Part shown: one piece after another, positions 9,304 to 16,782 of the stretch
Layout: each line of letters opens with the position of its first letter
Numbering within the stretch: the stretch's first letter is position 1
Origin: Lachnospiraceae bacterium
GTDB lineage: Bacteria > Bacillota > Clostridia > Lachnospirales > Lachnospiraceae
Direction of reading: 5' to 3'
DNA: 37,101 bases
Assembly: GCA_024403435.1 (NCBI GenBank)
Contig: JAKSRV010000009.1
Coordinates: 1-37,101, forward strand
Position numbers and translations under genes: made by a program
Notes under the pieces: model-generated
Databases searched by the model: none
The model's input: only the letters and a program-made list of their open reading frames with translations
Told to the model about the DNA's origin: nothing

Positions 9304-9332
9304 TTTACAAACATCGCGAAATTTGGTAAAAT
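9304..9332 (+). promoter_or_regulatory. Promoter of the secreted lysozyme-like gene
   Basis: TTTACA (9304-9309), 17 bases, TAAAAT (9327-9332), with TGG directly before the -10. The leader to the ATG at 9401 is about 60 bases. Confidence 0.65.
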
Positions 9333-9400
9333 ATCTGTAATAAATTTGTAATATTTATTCTTGAGGGGAAAAAATTAAACAAATTTTGATAGGAAGAGTT

Positions 9401-10186
9401 ATGAAAAAACTTAGAAAAATTGTGATTGCTTTGCTCGTTATGGCCATGGCAATACCTGCCATCGCAAACAGTTCTTCTGCAAGGGAATACACAGTAACAC
9501 AGAACATGACCGAATGGAACATTTACCTTTATGAGCATCAGGACCTCATAAATGTGTATAATGAACTTTTCGATGCACGCGATGCGGAAGGTAACAGACT
9601 CTATTCTGATGAGTTCGTTATGGGAATTATCGCAAACGTCGAGCACGAAGGTGCTCCCGGAATTGTAGAATACTATTTCAGTATGCTGCATTATTATGAT
9701 TTTTATCTCCCTTCCGGTGGAGTAAAGATCAAGACTGTAGATGATGTTTATTATCTGCTCAACTGGACCACTGACAACAGTGATGCTTCACTCGGAATCA
9801 ACAAGGGAAGCTTAGGTGTCAGCTCAGTACAGTGGTCTTATCACAGAAGAATCAAGTGGCTCAACAAGCTTCTTGACAGCCTTAACGGACGTACCGTAGT
9901 TACTCAGTATGATCTTACCTATGCTGACGTTACCATGATGCTCGAGGAGCTTGATGTAAACGGTACCTACTATCGTAAGGTTACCAGCGCAGTAGGCAAG
10001 AATCCTACAGCTGCTGATTACGCAGAGGCTCTTTGTGACTACTACTTCATTCCCGCAGGTGCCGATCTCAACAACAGCGGAACCGGTAAAGAATGTCTTG
10101 AGAGACGCGAAACTGCAGAGAGACTTTGGAAAATGTACAATAATGAAGAAGAGGTAATGTATACCTTCACAATCATTGATTATTGA
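9401..10186 (+). CDS. Secreted protein with a possible phage-tail-tip-lysozyme-like domain
   Basis: A 261-residue protein with a classical signal peptide: MKKLRKIV, a hydrophobic core, then cleavage probably near IANSSSA (about residues 20-27). The mature part contains FVMGIIANVEHEGAPG, followed about 75 residues later by LGVSSVQWSYHRRIKWLNKLLD. This spacing and these motifs resemble the phage-tail lysozyme family (Phage_lysozyme2), which has a 'GI.GN...E.G' segment with a catalytic glutamate and a later 'G..QW...R...L' segment. By that analogy the glutamate pair in VEHEG is the candidate catalytic site. It has no cell-wall-binding repeat, unlike most autolysins. The start at 9401 is set by AGGAAGAG; an upstream TTG at 9386 lies before that site. 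It is divergent from the flavoprotein operon. The family assignment is by eye and tentative; secretion is well supported. Confidence 0.7.
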   Translation: MKKLRKIVIALLVMAMAIPAIANSSSAREYTVTQNMTEWNIYLYEHQDLINVYNELFDARDAEGNRLYSDEFVMGIIANVEHEGAPGIVEYYFSMLHYYDFYLPSGGVKIKTVDDVYYLLNWTTDNSDASLGINKGSLGVSSVQWSYHRRIKWLNKLLDSLNGRTVVTQYDLTYADVTMMLEELDVNGTYYRKVTSAVGKNPTAADYAEALCDYYFIPAGADLNNSGTGKECLERRETAERLWKMYNNEEEVMYTFTIIDY

Positions 10187-10226
10187 TGCATATGTAATTT
10201 TTACAAATTTATTAAATGACTTACCA

Positions 10227-10255
10227 AGAGAGGAGGTTGACCTTCTCTCTTTTTT
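10227..10255 (+). terminator. Intrinsic terminator of the lysozyme-like gene
   Basis: Stem AGAGAGGAGG (10227-10236) with CCTTCTCTCT (10241-10250), one wobble pair and a TTGA loop, followed by five further Ts. Confidence 0.88.
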
Positions 10256-10303
10256 ACTTCATACTATTCACATCACAAATTATCTCATATACGGAGAGTC
10301 GCA

Positions 10304-11266
10304 ATGAAAATAGCAGCATACAATTACAGAGACTTCGATGAAGCCATCTATTTTGATAAATTCAGCAAACAATATAATGTAGAAATTGTTCCCGTAAAGG
10401 AAGCTCCTTCCGTTGCCAATGCTCATCTTGCGGCAGGCTGCGAGGGCGTATCCGTCATCACACAGCCTGTCACTGAGGATATTATCGCAGAATGGTCCAA
10501 GGCAGGTGTAAAGCATATATCCACTCGTACCATCGGCTACGACCACATCGACCTGGATGCAGCAAAAAAATACAATATGGCCGTAAGTAACGTTACTTAT
10601 TCTACAGGAAGTGTAGCCGATTACACCGTAATGCTCATCCTCATGTGTCTGCGCCGTATGAAATCAATCATCAAACGTGCGGAAGGAATGGATTACGGTC
10701 TTCCCGGAAATATCGGACGTGAAATCAAAGATCTCACTGTAGGAGTAGTCGGAACCGGTAAAATCGGTACTCACGTACTGCAGAATCTTAGTGGTTTTGG
10801 TTGTAAGCTGCTTGCCTACGATCCCTATGAGAATCCTACTGCAGCTTCGTTGGCCGAATATACATCGCTCGAAAAACTTTTCTCCGAGGCTGATGTAATC
10901 ACCTTCCACACCCCCGCCACTCCGAGCAGTTTCCACATGGTTAATGCTGACTCCATCAAAACTATGAAGGATGGTGTGGTAATCATCAACACCGCTCGCG
11001 GCAGTATTATCGATACCCCGGCATTTATAGATGCAGTTGAATCCGGTAAAATCGGATCCGCTGCCCTCGATGTAATCGAGAATGAGCTCGGTATATTCTA
11101 CGGAGATTACAAATATCAGGTAATCGGACACAGAGAAATGTCCATCCTTAAGGACCTTCCTAACGTACTGATGCTGCCACATATGGCTTTTTACACAGAG
11201 AATGCCATATCCGACATGGTTGAGCACAGCATATGCCACATCATAGAAGGTAAGAGCATCATATAA
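10304..11266 (+). CDS. D-lactate dehydrogenase, VanH-like (D-2-hydroxyacid dehydrogenase)
   Basis: Reduces pyruvate (or a related 2-keto acid) to the D-hydroxy acid with NADH; 320 residues, normal for the family. Visible are the NAD fold GVVGTGKIGTHVLQ (about 147-160) ending in AYDPY, the substrate/catalytic arginine in NTARGS, the glutamate in ALDVIENE and the catalytic histidine in LPHMAFYTE. The segments HISTRTIGYDHIDLDAAKK and SVADYTVMLILM are close to what I recall of VanH, the D-lactate dehydrogenase of glycopeptide resistance. No D-Ala-D-Lac ligase or VanX is present, so a fermentative role is the simpler reading. GGAG lies seven bases before the ATG. Only about 50 bases separate it from the upstream terminator and no confident promoter is seen there. 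Confidence 0.9.
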   Translation: MKIAAYNYRDFDEAIYFDKFSKQYNVEIVPVKEAPSVANAHLAAGCEGVSVITQPVTEDIIAEWSKAGVKHISTRTIGYDHIDLDAAKKYNMAVSNVTYSTGSVADYTVMLILMCLRRMKSIIKRAEGMDYGLPGNIGREIKDLTVGVVGTGKIGTHVLQNLSGFGCKLLAYDPYENPTAASLAEYTSLEKLFSEADVITFHTPATPSSFHMVNADSIKTMKDGVVIINTARGSIIDTPAFIDAVESGKIGSAALDVIENELGIFYGDYKYQVIGHREMSILKDLPNVLMLPHMAFYTENAISDMVEHSICHIIEGKSII

Positions 11267-11346
11267 AATGCGATGGTAAATAATATATGTCCATTTATAA
11301 CGCATGACCATTTACTGTCCGGACATATACTTATATTCACACAAAA

Positions 11347-11418
11347 AAGCCACCGAAATGCGTTTTCGACATGTACTCGTAATCCCGAGCGCATATCATC
11401 TTCGCACTTCGATGGCTT
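11347..11418. terminator. Long-stem bidirectional terminator between D-lactate dehydrogenase and PAP2 genes
   Basis: AAGCCACCGAAATGCG (11347-11362) pairs with CGCACTTCGATGGCTT (11403-11418). The two non-Watson-Crick positions become G-U wobbles in the minus-strand transcript. That strand ends in TTTTTT; the plus strand has a T run two bases after the stem. The 40-base loop can itself fold. It fits the 3' ends of two convergent genes. Confidence 0.7.
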
Positions 11419-11430
11419 CATTTTTTTCAA

Positions 11431-12168
11431 TTAATAAATAGTGGCTTCACGTTCCTCACGCTTTGTGAGTTTCTTTTCCTTTGCCTTGAACTTAATCATG
11501 GGAACAGCTGCAATATACGCAGATATCAATGTGGCAGCAAATAACATTCCGCCAAAAATATCAGTAAACCAATGTACTCCCGATACAAGACGTCCTGCGA
11601 TAGCCAGAGCCATGATTCCGATGGCGGCAATCTTACATATTTCCAGAATCATCTTACGCTCGGTCAAGAACTTAATCTGGCCCCAAGCCACATATGCAGA
11701 ACCCATTATTGTACAGATAACCAGCACATGAGATGAAGGATATGAGCACTCGAGCTTATCGCCTTCCTCAAGAATAGGACGCATATTAACTTTAATAATC
11801 TTATCAAACACGATATAGACAATAACCATGAGTACATACAAACCTGCCATACCCCAGATAGTTTTGTCTACTTTGAAGATATTTTTGCGCTGAATGAGTT
11901 GCATTACACCGATAGCTACAAATGAAAGAGCTACAAGAATTGCAAGCACCATCAATACATCTGTAAACTTATCCCAGGCCGGATGCTGTCCGATGGCATC
12001 TCTGAATGAACCGTTCAATGCTGACCAGCCAACCTTAGAACCCTGAGGTCCAATAGGCTTTCTGTCTATTGCTGCAACCAGTATCGTATAAAATAAAGTT
12101 GATACTGCCAATAAAATGGTTATTGATAGCTTCTTGTTTTTATCAATAAAGTCTTTAATGAAATCCAT
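11431..12168 (-). CDS. PAP2-family membrane phosphatase
   Basis: Integral membrane phosphatase of the type 2 phosphatidic acid phosphatase family, acting on lipid phosphates such as phosphatidic acid or undecaprenyl pyrophosphate. The three signature blocks are complete: K-x6-RP (K123...R130-P131), PSSH (residues 144-147, a variant of PSGH) and R-x5-H-x3-D (R193, H199, D203). About six hydrophobic helices surround them, and the C-terminus is basic (KFKAKEKKLTKREER). The length of 245 residues is normal. GAGGATGG precedes the ATG. It lies 90 bases downstream of pgi with a terminator in between, so it may be served by read-through or by a promoter I cannot place. The exact substrate is not determined by sequence. 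Confidence 0.9.
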   Translation of the reverse strand: MDFIKDFIDKNKKLSITILLAVSTLFYTILVAAIDRKPIGPQGSKVGWSALNGSFRDAIGQHPAWDKFTDVLMVLAILVALSFVAIGVMQLIQRKNIFKVDKTIWGMAGLYVLMVIVYIVFDKIIKVNMRPILEEGDKLECSYPSSHVLVICTIMGSAYVAWGQIKFLTERKMILEICKIAAIGIMALAIAGRLVSGVHWFTDIFGGMLFAATLISAYIAAVPMIKFKAKEKKLTKREEREATIY

Positions 12169-12202
12169 TATCCATCCTCATATTCAACACAAAATAAATT
12201 AT

Positions 12203-12235
12203 GCAGTTGCAGTATCAAAACAATACTGCAACTGC
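12203..12235 (-). terminator. Terminator-like hairpin after pgi
   Basis: Perfect 13-base stem GCAGTTGCAGTAT (12203-12215) with ATACTGCAACTGC (12223-12235) and a seven-base loop. On the minus strand it is followed by ATAATTTATTTTG, T-rich but not a clean T tract. Part of the transcription may read on into the PAP2 gene. Confidence 0.7.
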
Positions 12236-12258
12236 TAAGTTTCAAAAACTTTCTTCAA

Positions 12259-13839
12259 TTAGATATTTAACATATCACTGAATACCTTGAGCGCTCCGTC
12301 GGTCTCGTGAGCAAGTACCTTCTTGGCAAGAACCTTACCAAGCTGTACACCCTCCTGGTCAAAGCTGTTGATGTTCCATACAAATCCCTGGAACATTACC
12401 TTATTCTCAAAGTGAGCAAGAAGTGCACCGAGAGCTTCGGGAGTAAGCTGCTCACCGATAATGATGCTTGAAGGACGTCCGCCTTCGAAATTCTTGTTCT
12501 TGTTCTCATCATCCTTACCGCAGGCAAATGCAACAATCTGAGCTGCTACGTTAGCACAGAGCTTCTGCTGGCTGGTGCTTCCCTGAATATCTACATCAGT
12601 TCCGATCTGGCTGTTCTTGAATCCAATGAACTGAAGAGGAGTGATATCAGTTCCCTGATGAAGGAGCTGATAGAATGAATGCTGTCCGTTGGTACCGGGC
12701 TCACCGAAGATTACGGGACCGGTTACATAGTTTACAGGCTCGCCAAAACGGTTAACTGACTTACCGTTAGACTCCATATCAAGCTGCTGAAGATGTGCAG
12801 GGAACCTTGAAAGGGCCTGTGAATAAGGAAGAACTGCTGTTGAAGGATATCCGAGTACGTTACGCTCGTATACACCGATCATCGCATCAAGCATTGCAGG
12901 ATTCTTCATCATGTCAGCATTTGCAGAAAGTTTATCCTCTGCTGCTGCACCGTCAAGGAATCTTGCAAATACTTCAGGTCCGAATGCAAGGCTTAAGATT
13001 GCTCCGCCTACACCTGAGGTTGATGAGAATCTACCACCGATATAATCATCCATAAAGAATGCTGCAAGATAATCACTGCTCTTTGCAAGAGGTGAAGTCT
13101 CACTGGTAACTGCGATCATATGCTTAGAAGCATCAAGACCTGCGTTCTTGAGTGCATCCTTTACGAAAGATTCATTGGTAAGAGTCTCAAGAGTGGTTCC
13201 TGACTTTGATACCAAAATGAAAATAGCATGTGCTACATCTACTGAATTAAGAACTGCGGCAGCATCATCGGGATCTACGTTGCTGATGAACTTGGCATCC
13301 ATCTTGAAAAGGCCTTCCTTCTTTGCCCAATTCTCAAGTGCAAGATACATAGCACGAGGACCAAGGTCACTTCCGCCGATACCGATCTGTACTACAGTAG
13401 TGAACTTCTCACCGGCTGCGTTTACGATTTCACCGCTGTGAACCTTATTTGCGAACTCAGCGATTCTCTTCTGCTCATTGAGATAAAACTCTCTCTTGTC
13501 GCCGCCGTCTGCAACAACGCTGTCGCCAAGCTGTCCGCGGGTCATGTGATGAAGAACCATTCTCTTCTCACCGGTATTGATTACTTCTCCGTTGTAGAGA
13601 GCTGCAAACTTCTCAGCAAGCTGAGCCTCCTCTGCAAGTGCTGCGAGAGCCTTGAGAGTATCATCATCTACAGACTTTGCTGCATAGCTGTATACCATAT
13701 CTGCTGCCATGGGAACCTGATAGTTCTTTACACGCTCAGCTCCTGCCTCGCCTGCCATAACTTCCTGAAGCTTTACCGCCTTTACACCGGTAAGTGCCTT
13801 ATAACTGTTTAATGTGTCAAGATTGTTCCATGCAACCAT
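12259..13839 (-). CDS. pgi: Glucose-6-phosphate isomerase
   Basis: Interconverts glucose-6-phosphate and fructose-6-phosphate in the cytoplasm (glycolysis and gluconeogenesis). Family signatures are complete: GGRFSSTSGVGG, the sugar-phosphate loop VSKSGTTLETLTN, the active-site stretch GEPGTNGQHSFYQLLHQGTD and the C-terminal QEGVQLGK with its catalytic lysine. At 526 residues it belongs to the longer form (E. coli type, about 550) rather than the 450-residue Bacillus form. GGAGG stands nine bases before the ATG. The gene has its own strong promoter at 13965-13993 and a leader of about 118 bases with an eight-base hairpin (13904-13932). It follows the acylation operon on the same strand but appears to be an independent unit. 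Confidence 0.96.
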   Translation of the reverse strand: MVAWNNLDTLNSYKALTGVKAVKLQEVMAGEAGAERVKNYQVPMAADMVYSYAAKSVDDDTLKALAALAEEAQLAEKFAALYNGEVINTGEKRMVLHHMTRGQLGDSVVADGGDKREFYLNEQKRIAEFANKVHSGEIVNAAGEKFTTVVQIGIGGSDLGPRAMYLALENWAKKEGLFKMDAKFISNVDPDDAAAVLNSVDVAHAIFILVSKSGTTLETLTNESFVKDALKNAGLDASKHMIAVTSETSPLAKSSDYLAAFFMDDYIGGRFSSTSGVGGAILSLAFGPEVFARFLDGAAAEDKLSANADMMKNPAMLDAMIGVYERNVLGYPSTAVLPYSQALSRFPAHLQQLDMESNGKSVNRFGEPVNYVTGPVIFGEPGTNGQHSFYQLLHQGTDITPLQFIGFKNSQIGTDVDIQGSTSQQKLCANVAAQIVAFACGKDDENKNKNFEGGRPSSIIIGEQLTPEALGALLAHFENKVMFQGFVWNINSFDQEGVQLGKVLAKKVLAHETDGALKVFSDMLNI

Positions 13840-13964
13840 TTGTAAAAACCTCCGTTTATTATTGTTGTCAAAAACAATGTTTACCTTTATTAATTACAAA
13901 ATCTACGATATCTCTTACCGACAAATATCGTATATCAATTTTGTTTGTTTTATATCAAGCACGT

Positions 13965-13993
13965 ATTATAAACCATTTATTTAGTAGTTTCAA
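13965..13993 (-). promoter_or_regulatory. Strong sigma-A promoter of pgi
   Basis: On the minus strand TTGAAA (13993-13988), exactly 17 bases, TATAAT (13970-13965). The leader carries the inverted repeat TACGATAT/ATATCGTA (13904-13911 with 13925-13932), of unknown role. Confidence 0.75.
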
Positions 13994-14065
13994 CAGTTTT
14001 GGAAATCGTTTTTCACGATATGTTCCAGTATACGTATAATGACATTTTTTACTGAATCACAGCCA

Positions 14066-16780
14066 CTAATATGTACTCATATAGCTGTAATTATCCCAGT
14101 CTGAAAGGTATACTCTTCCGTCACTGTTGCGAATAAGTGTACCTGCTTCAACCATCTCTGTCACCAGTCTTTCGGTTTCTTCATCACCCAAAGCATAACC
14201 ATACTGATAGTATGGTGCTGCGAAGTACACCGGCTCCTTCACTCCTCGCTGATATGAAGCCATTTGTGATCTGATACGATACTTCCATACTGTATCATAC
14301 TGAGCATAGTGCGGTCTCTCGATGCCATATTTTTCACACAATTCCACCACCAACAGCTGCTGAGCTCTCGCCTCGACCTGTCCCCAGCTTCCTATGACAC
14401 AATTGTAATCCTTTATTGGCTCTGCGATTATCTTCAGCTGAGCTTCTATCTCCGCAATGAACTCAGCTCGCTGCGCCGCTGCCTCATCATAAGCATCCTC
14501 TGCATCTGCATCTGCACCAATACCCTCAGTGTTTCCGTTGACATTTGCATCTGTTGCATCGTCTTCTGCATTTGCGGTTTCAAACGATAAAATTTCAGCA
14601 CAGAGTTTCTCAAGCTTTGCAAACTCGATTCTGAACTGTGCGTAATCATGTATCTGCTGAATATTTGGACGTACCAACAACAGTAAATCGCTCATTGCTA
14701 TCGGAAGAGGAATCGCATAACTTTCCACTCCGGCGCTTATCATCTCATCTATAGCCGCAATAGCCTTCTCACTATCAGCCAAAATCTCTTCGGCAGGATA
14801 ATCCTTCGACAACAGAATATAATCATCCATACTCCAGAAAAAGGATTCCCAATTCTCACCTGTTCTTGCCTTTTGAATCAGCTGCAAAATTTCAGCAAAC
14901 TCCGATTCATACTCCGGCCCCACTGCATCACGCGCAATCTTTAGCGTTAGCTCATTTGTATCCAGATCAGGATTCTGTAAAAGCTGTGCCGCAGCATAAT
15001 GCGAGAAAATATTAACCAAGTGATTGGAATCCATCTCACTCCAATACTCCGGCTTGCACACGTAATCATAGCCCTTCGCTATCTGATATGTGGACTTGAT
15101 CATCTCGATATTATAGTTCATCTGTGCCAACTGATCGATTTCCATCTCACAGTTGTTCCATGACCAGGTTCCCAGACTGTTGCCGCGTTCGCTTACAAAA
15201 CCTCTGAATTCCTCGTAACCGGATTCCTCGTTTCTATCGGTTCCTTCATATATAGTGAATCCGTTTCCAAGCTCTCTTACCAATACCGGTTTACTGAATT
15301 TATCTCCCCAGCAATTGATTCCAAAATTAACATTCGGATTGACTGCACTGAATTTAGACCAGAGAAGCTTAGAATAAAAAGCTATATCCTCTGAGTCGGA
15401 TAAATTTCCGGGATCGTAAAAGTGAGCAATCAAACGGTCTGTACAATCGGCAAGCTCTGCATAAATATTATAATACTTATCAAAAACCGCATATGCCTCT
15501 TCATTATATCTGACATCGGTGTCATCATGTGTTATTGTGACATTGCTGTCAGTCCATCCATAACCGTCAAACTCAGCTCCCCACACCCAGAGTGTAGTAT
15601 TCATTCCCAAACAATGAGCCGCTTCAAACATCACTCGAATCTTGTCCTGAACAGCCTCATATCCGCCCGCACCTGCCCATGCCGAGCAAATATCCGTTAC
15701 CTGTATTCCGGTATATCCGCAATACTGCATCATTCTCACATAGTCATACAGCTGATCGTCTGAAAAAGACATAACATCTGCCTCCAGACTAACATCCGTG
15801 CTGAGATAGAATCCTCTGGGATAATTTTCATTCCAAAGAGTAATAATCGGCTCTCGTTCCTCTATCCAGCATTCTGTTTCTTCGGCAATCTCTATATGCA
15901 TGCTTCCGGCTGTTCGAGCAAAATGTTCCTTCTCAGTGCCGGCATAATACCATCCGAGATATCTGTTGGCAAACATACAGACTGCCTCGTTCATAGCTTC
16001 GACATCGTACGCAGTAATAACTACATTGTTGCTATTTTCAACTATATTGTATGTACCGGGAGTCATAGCTGACGACAATGACAGCTCTATTCCTGCAGAC
16101 TTACCCATTCCGGGCACCTGCTCTTCATCACTCATACGTCCCTTTTTTATTTCATTAACAGAGCCTGAGCATTGAGCTATATAATACTGAAGAAGTTCCG
16201 CAGAATCGGCAATTGCCTTCTTTTCATAATAAATCCCAAAAACAGATATCGGAGCTTCTCCAATAAACAACTCCTCATATCTCTTTAAACCTGAGGAATA
16301 AACTGTTTCCCCTGCTTTGACTGATAAATTTCCGGCTTCATCAACGCATTCATTTACAAAATAATTGATTGCGCACTTCATCGTATCGTCGTCTGCAGCA
16401 TATATATACAGATTATTGTCCAATCGATAAATAATATAATCACCTTCGGAAATACCCTGCTTGGCCTTGTCTACATTAGGTATAGTCGAAAGGTCATTCG
16501 TAAGAATGATTACATTATTCATCAGCTTTGAGGTAACTGCATTATACTTGAATAAAGAAGTGTTCAAATGTGTCTTGCACTCACTCTTTAGATATTCCAT
16601 AGATTCATCCGAAGCACTTCCGTAAAGCACGGAGAAATTGTCCAATGCATCAACACTTCTTGTTCCGTAAAATATAAATAAAATCACTGTAGCGATTGCT
16701 ATCGCTGCAGGAATCATCAGCCACATTCGACTGCTATTTTTACTTTTCTTACCAATCTTACACTTATCGTTGTTTTTCAT
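14066..16780 (-). CDS. Large membrane-anchored glycoside-hydrolase-like protein
   Basis: A 904-residue protein with a basic N-terminus, one transmembrane helix (about residues 18-40, WLMIPAAIAIATVILFIFYG) and a large extracellular part. The first 250 extracellular residues look like the alpha/beta domain that precedes the barrel in GH20/GH67/GH84-type enzymes. Residues about 290-600 look like a TIM barrel (PRGFYLSTDVS, MQYCGYTGIQVTD, MNTTLWVWGAEFDGYGW, HFYDPGN, GINCWGD). A helical region and an Ala/Asp-rich low-complexity insert (about 740-775) follow. I cannot assign a CAZy family or name catalytic residues. It is the last gene of the acylation operon: the FkbH stop is two bases upstream of the ATG at 16780 (a GTG at 16783 overlaps the stop). 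That coupling suggests it acts on the same surface polymer. Confidence 0.7.
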   Translation of the reverse strand: MKNNDKCKIGKKSKNSSRMWLMIPAAIAIATVILFIFYGTRSVDALDNFSVLYGSASDESMEYLKSECKTHLNTSLFKYNAVTSKLMNNVIILTNDLSTIPNVDKAKQGISEGDYIIYRLDNNLYIYAADDDTMKCAINYFVNECVDEAGNLSVKAGETVYSSGLKRYEELFIGEAPISVFGIYYEKKAIADSAELLQYYIAQCSGSVNEIKKGRMSDEEQVPGMGKSAGIELSLSSAMTPGTYNIVENSNNVVITAYDVEAMNEAVCMFANRYLGWYYAGTEKEHFARTAGSMHIEIAEETECWIEEREPIITLWNENYPRGFYLSTDVSLEADVMSFSDDQLYDYVRMMQYCGYTGIQVTDICSAWAGAGGYEAVQDKIRVMFEAAHCLGMNTTLWVWGAEFDGYGWTDSNVTITHDDTDVRYNEEAYAVFDKYYNIYAELADCTDRLIAHFYDPGNLSDSEDIAFYSKLLWSKFSAVNPNVNFGINCWGDKFSKPVLVRELGNGFTIYEGTDRNEESGYEEFRGFVSERGNSLGTWSWNNCEMEIDQLAQMNYNIEMIKSTYQIAKGYDYVCKPEYWSEMDSNHLVNIFSHYAAAQLLQNPDLDTNELTLKIARDAVGPEYESEFAEILQLIQKARTGENWESFFWSMDDYILLSKDYPAEEILADSEKAIAAIDEMISAGVESYAIPLPIAMSDLLLLVRPNIQQIHDYAQFRIEFAKLEKLCAEILSFETANAEDDATDANVNGNTEGIGADADAEDAYDEAAAQRAEFIAEIEAQLKIIAEPIKDYNCVIGSWGQVEARAQQLLVVELCEKYGIERPHYAQYDTVWKYRIRSQMASYQRGVKEPVYFAAPYYQYGYALGDEETERLVTEMVEAGTLIRNSDGRVYLSDWDNYSYMSTY

Positions 16781-16782
16781 CA

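Larger units (their letters stand above)
9243..9333. repeat. Nested inverted repeats spanning the divergent promoters
   Basis: The outer arms are TATTTTACCAAA (9243-9254) and TTTGGTAAAATA (9322-9333), a perfect 12-base inverted repeat containing both -10 elements. The inner arms are ACACAATATA (9256-9265) and TATATTGTGT (9292-9301), a perfect 10-base inverted repeat. The inner arms lie between the -10 and -35 of one promoter and just upstream of the -35 of the other, as paired operator half-sites could. Confidence 0.6.

Noticed and set aside
10304-11266. Glycopeptide resistance cluster
   Set aside because: The gene is VanH-like, but no D-Ala-D-Lac ligase, VanX or VanRS pair is adjacent.
14005-14019. 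Hairpin ATCGT/ACGAT as terminator of the acylation operon
   Set aside because: Only five base pairs and no T tract. The operon has no convincing intrinsic terminator before the pgi promoter.
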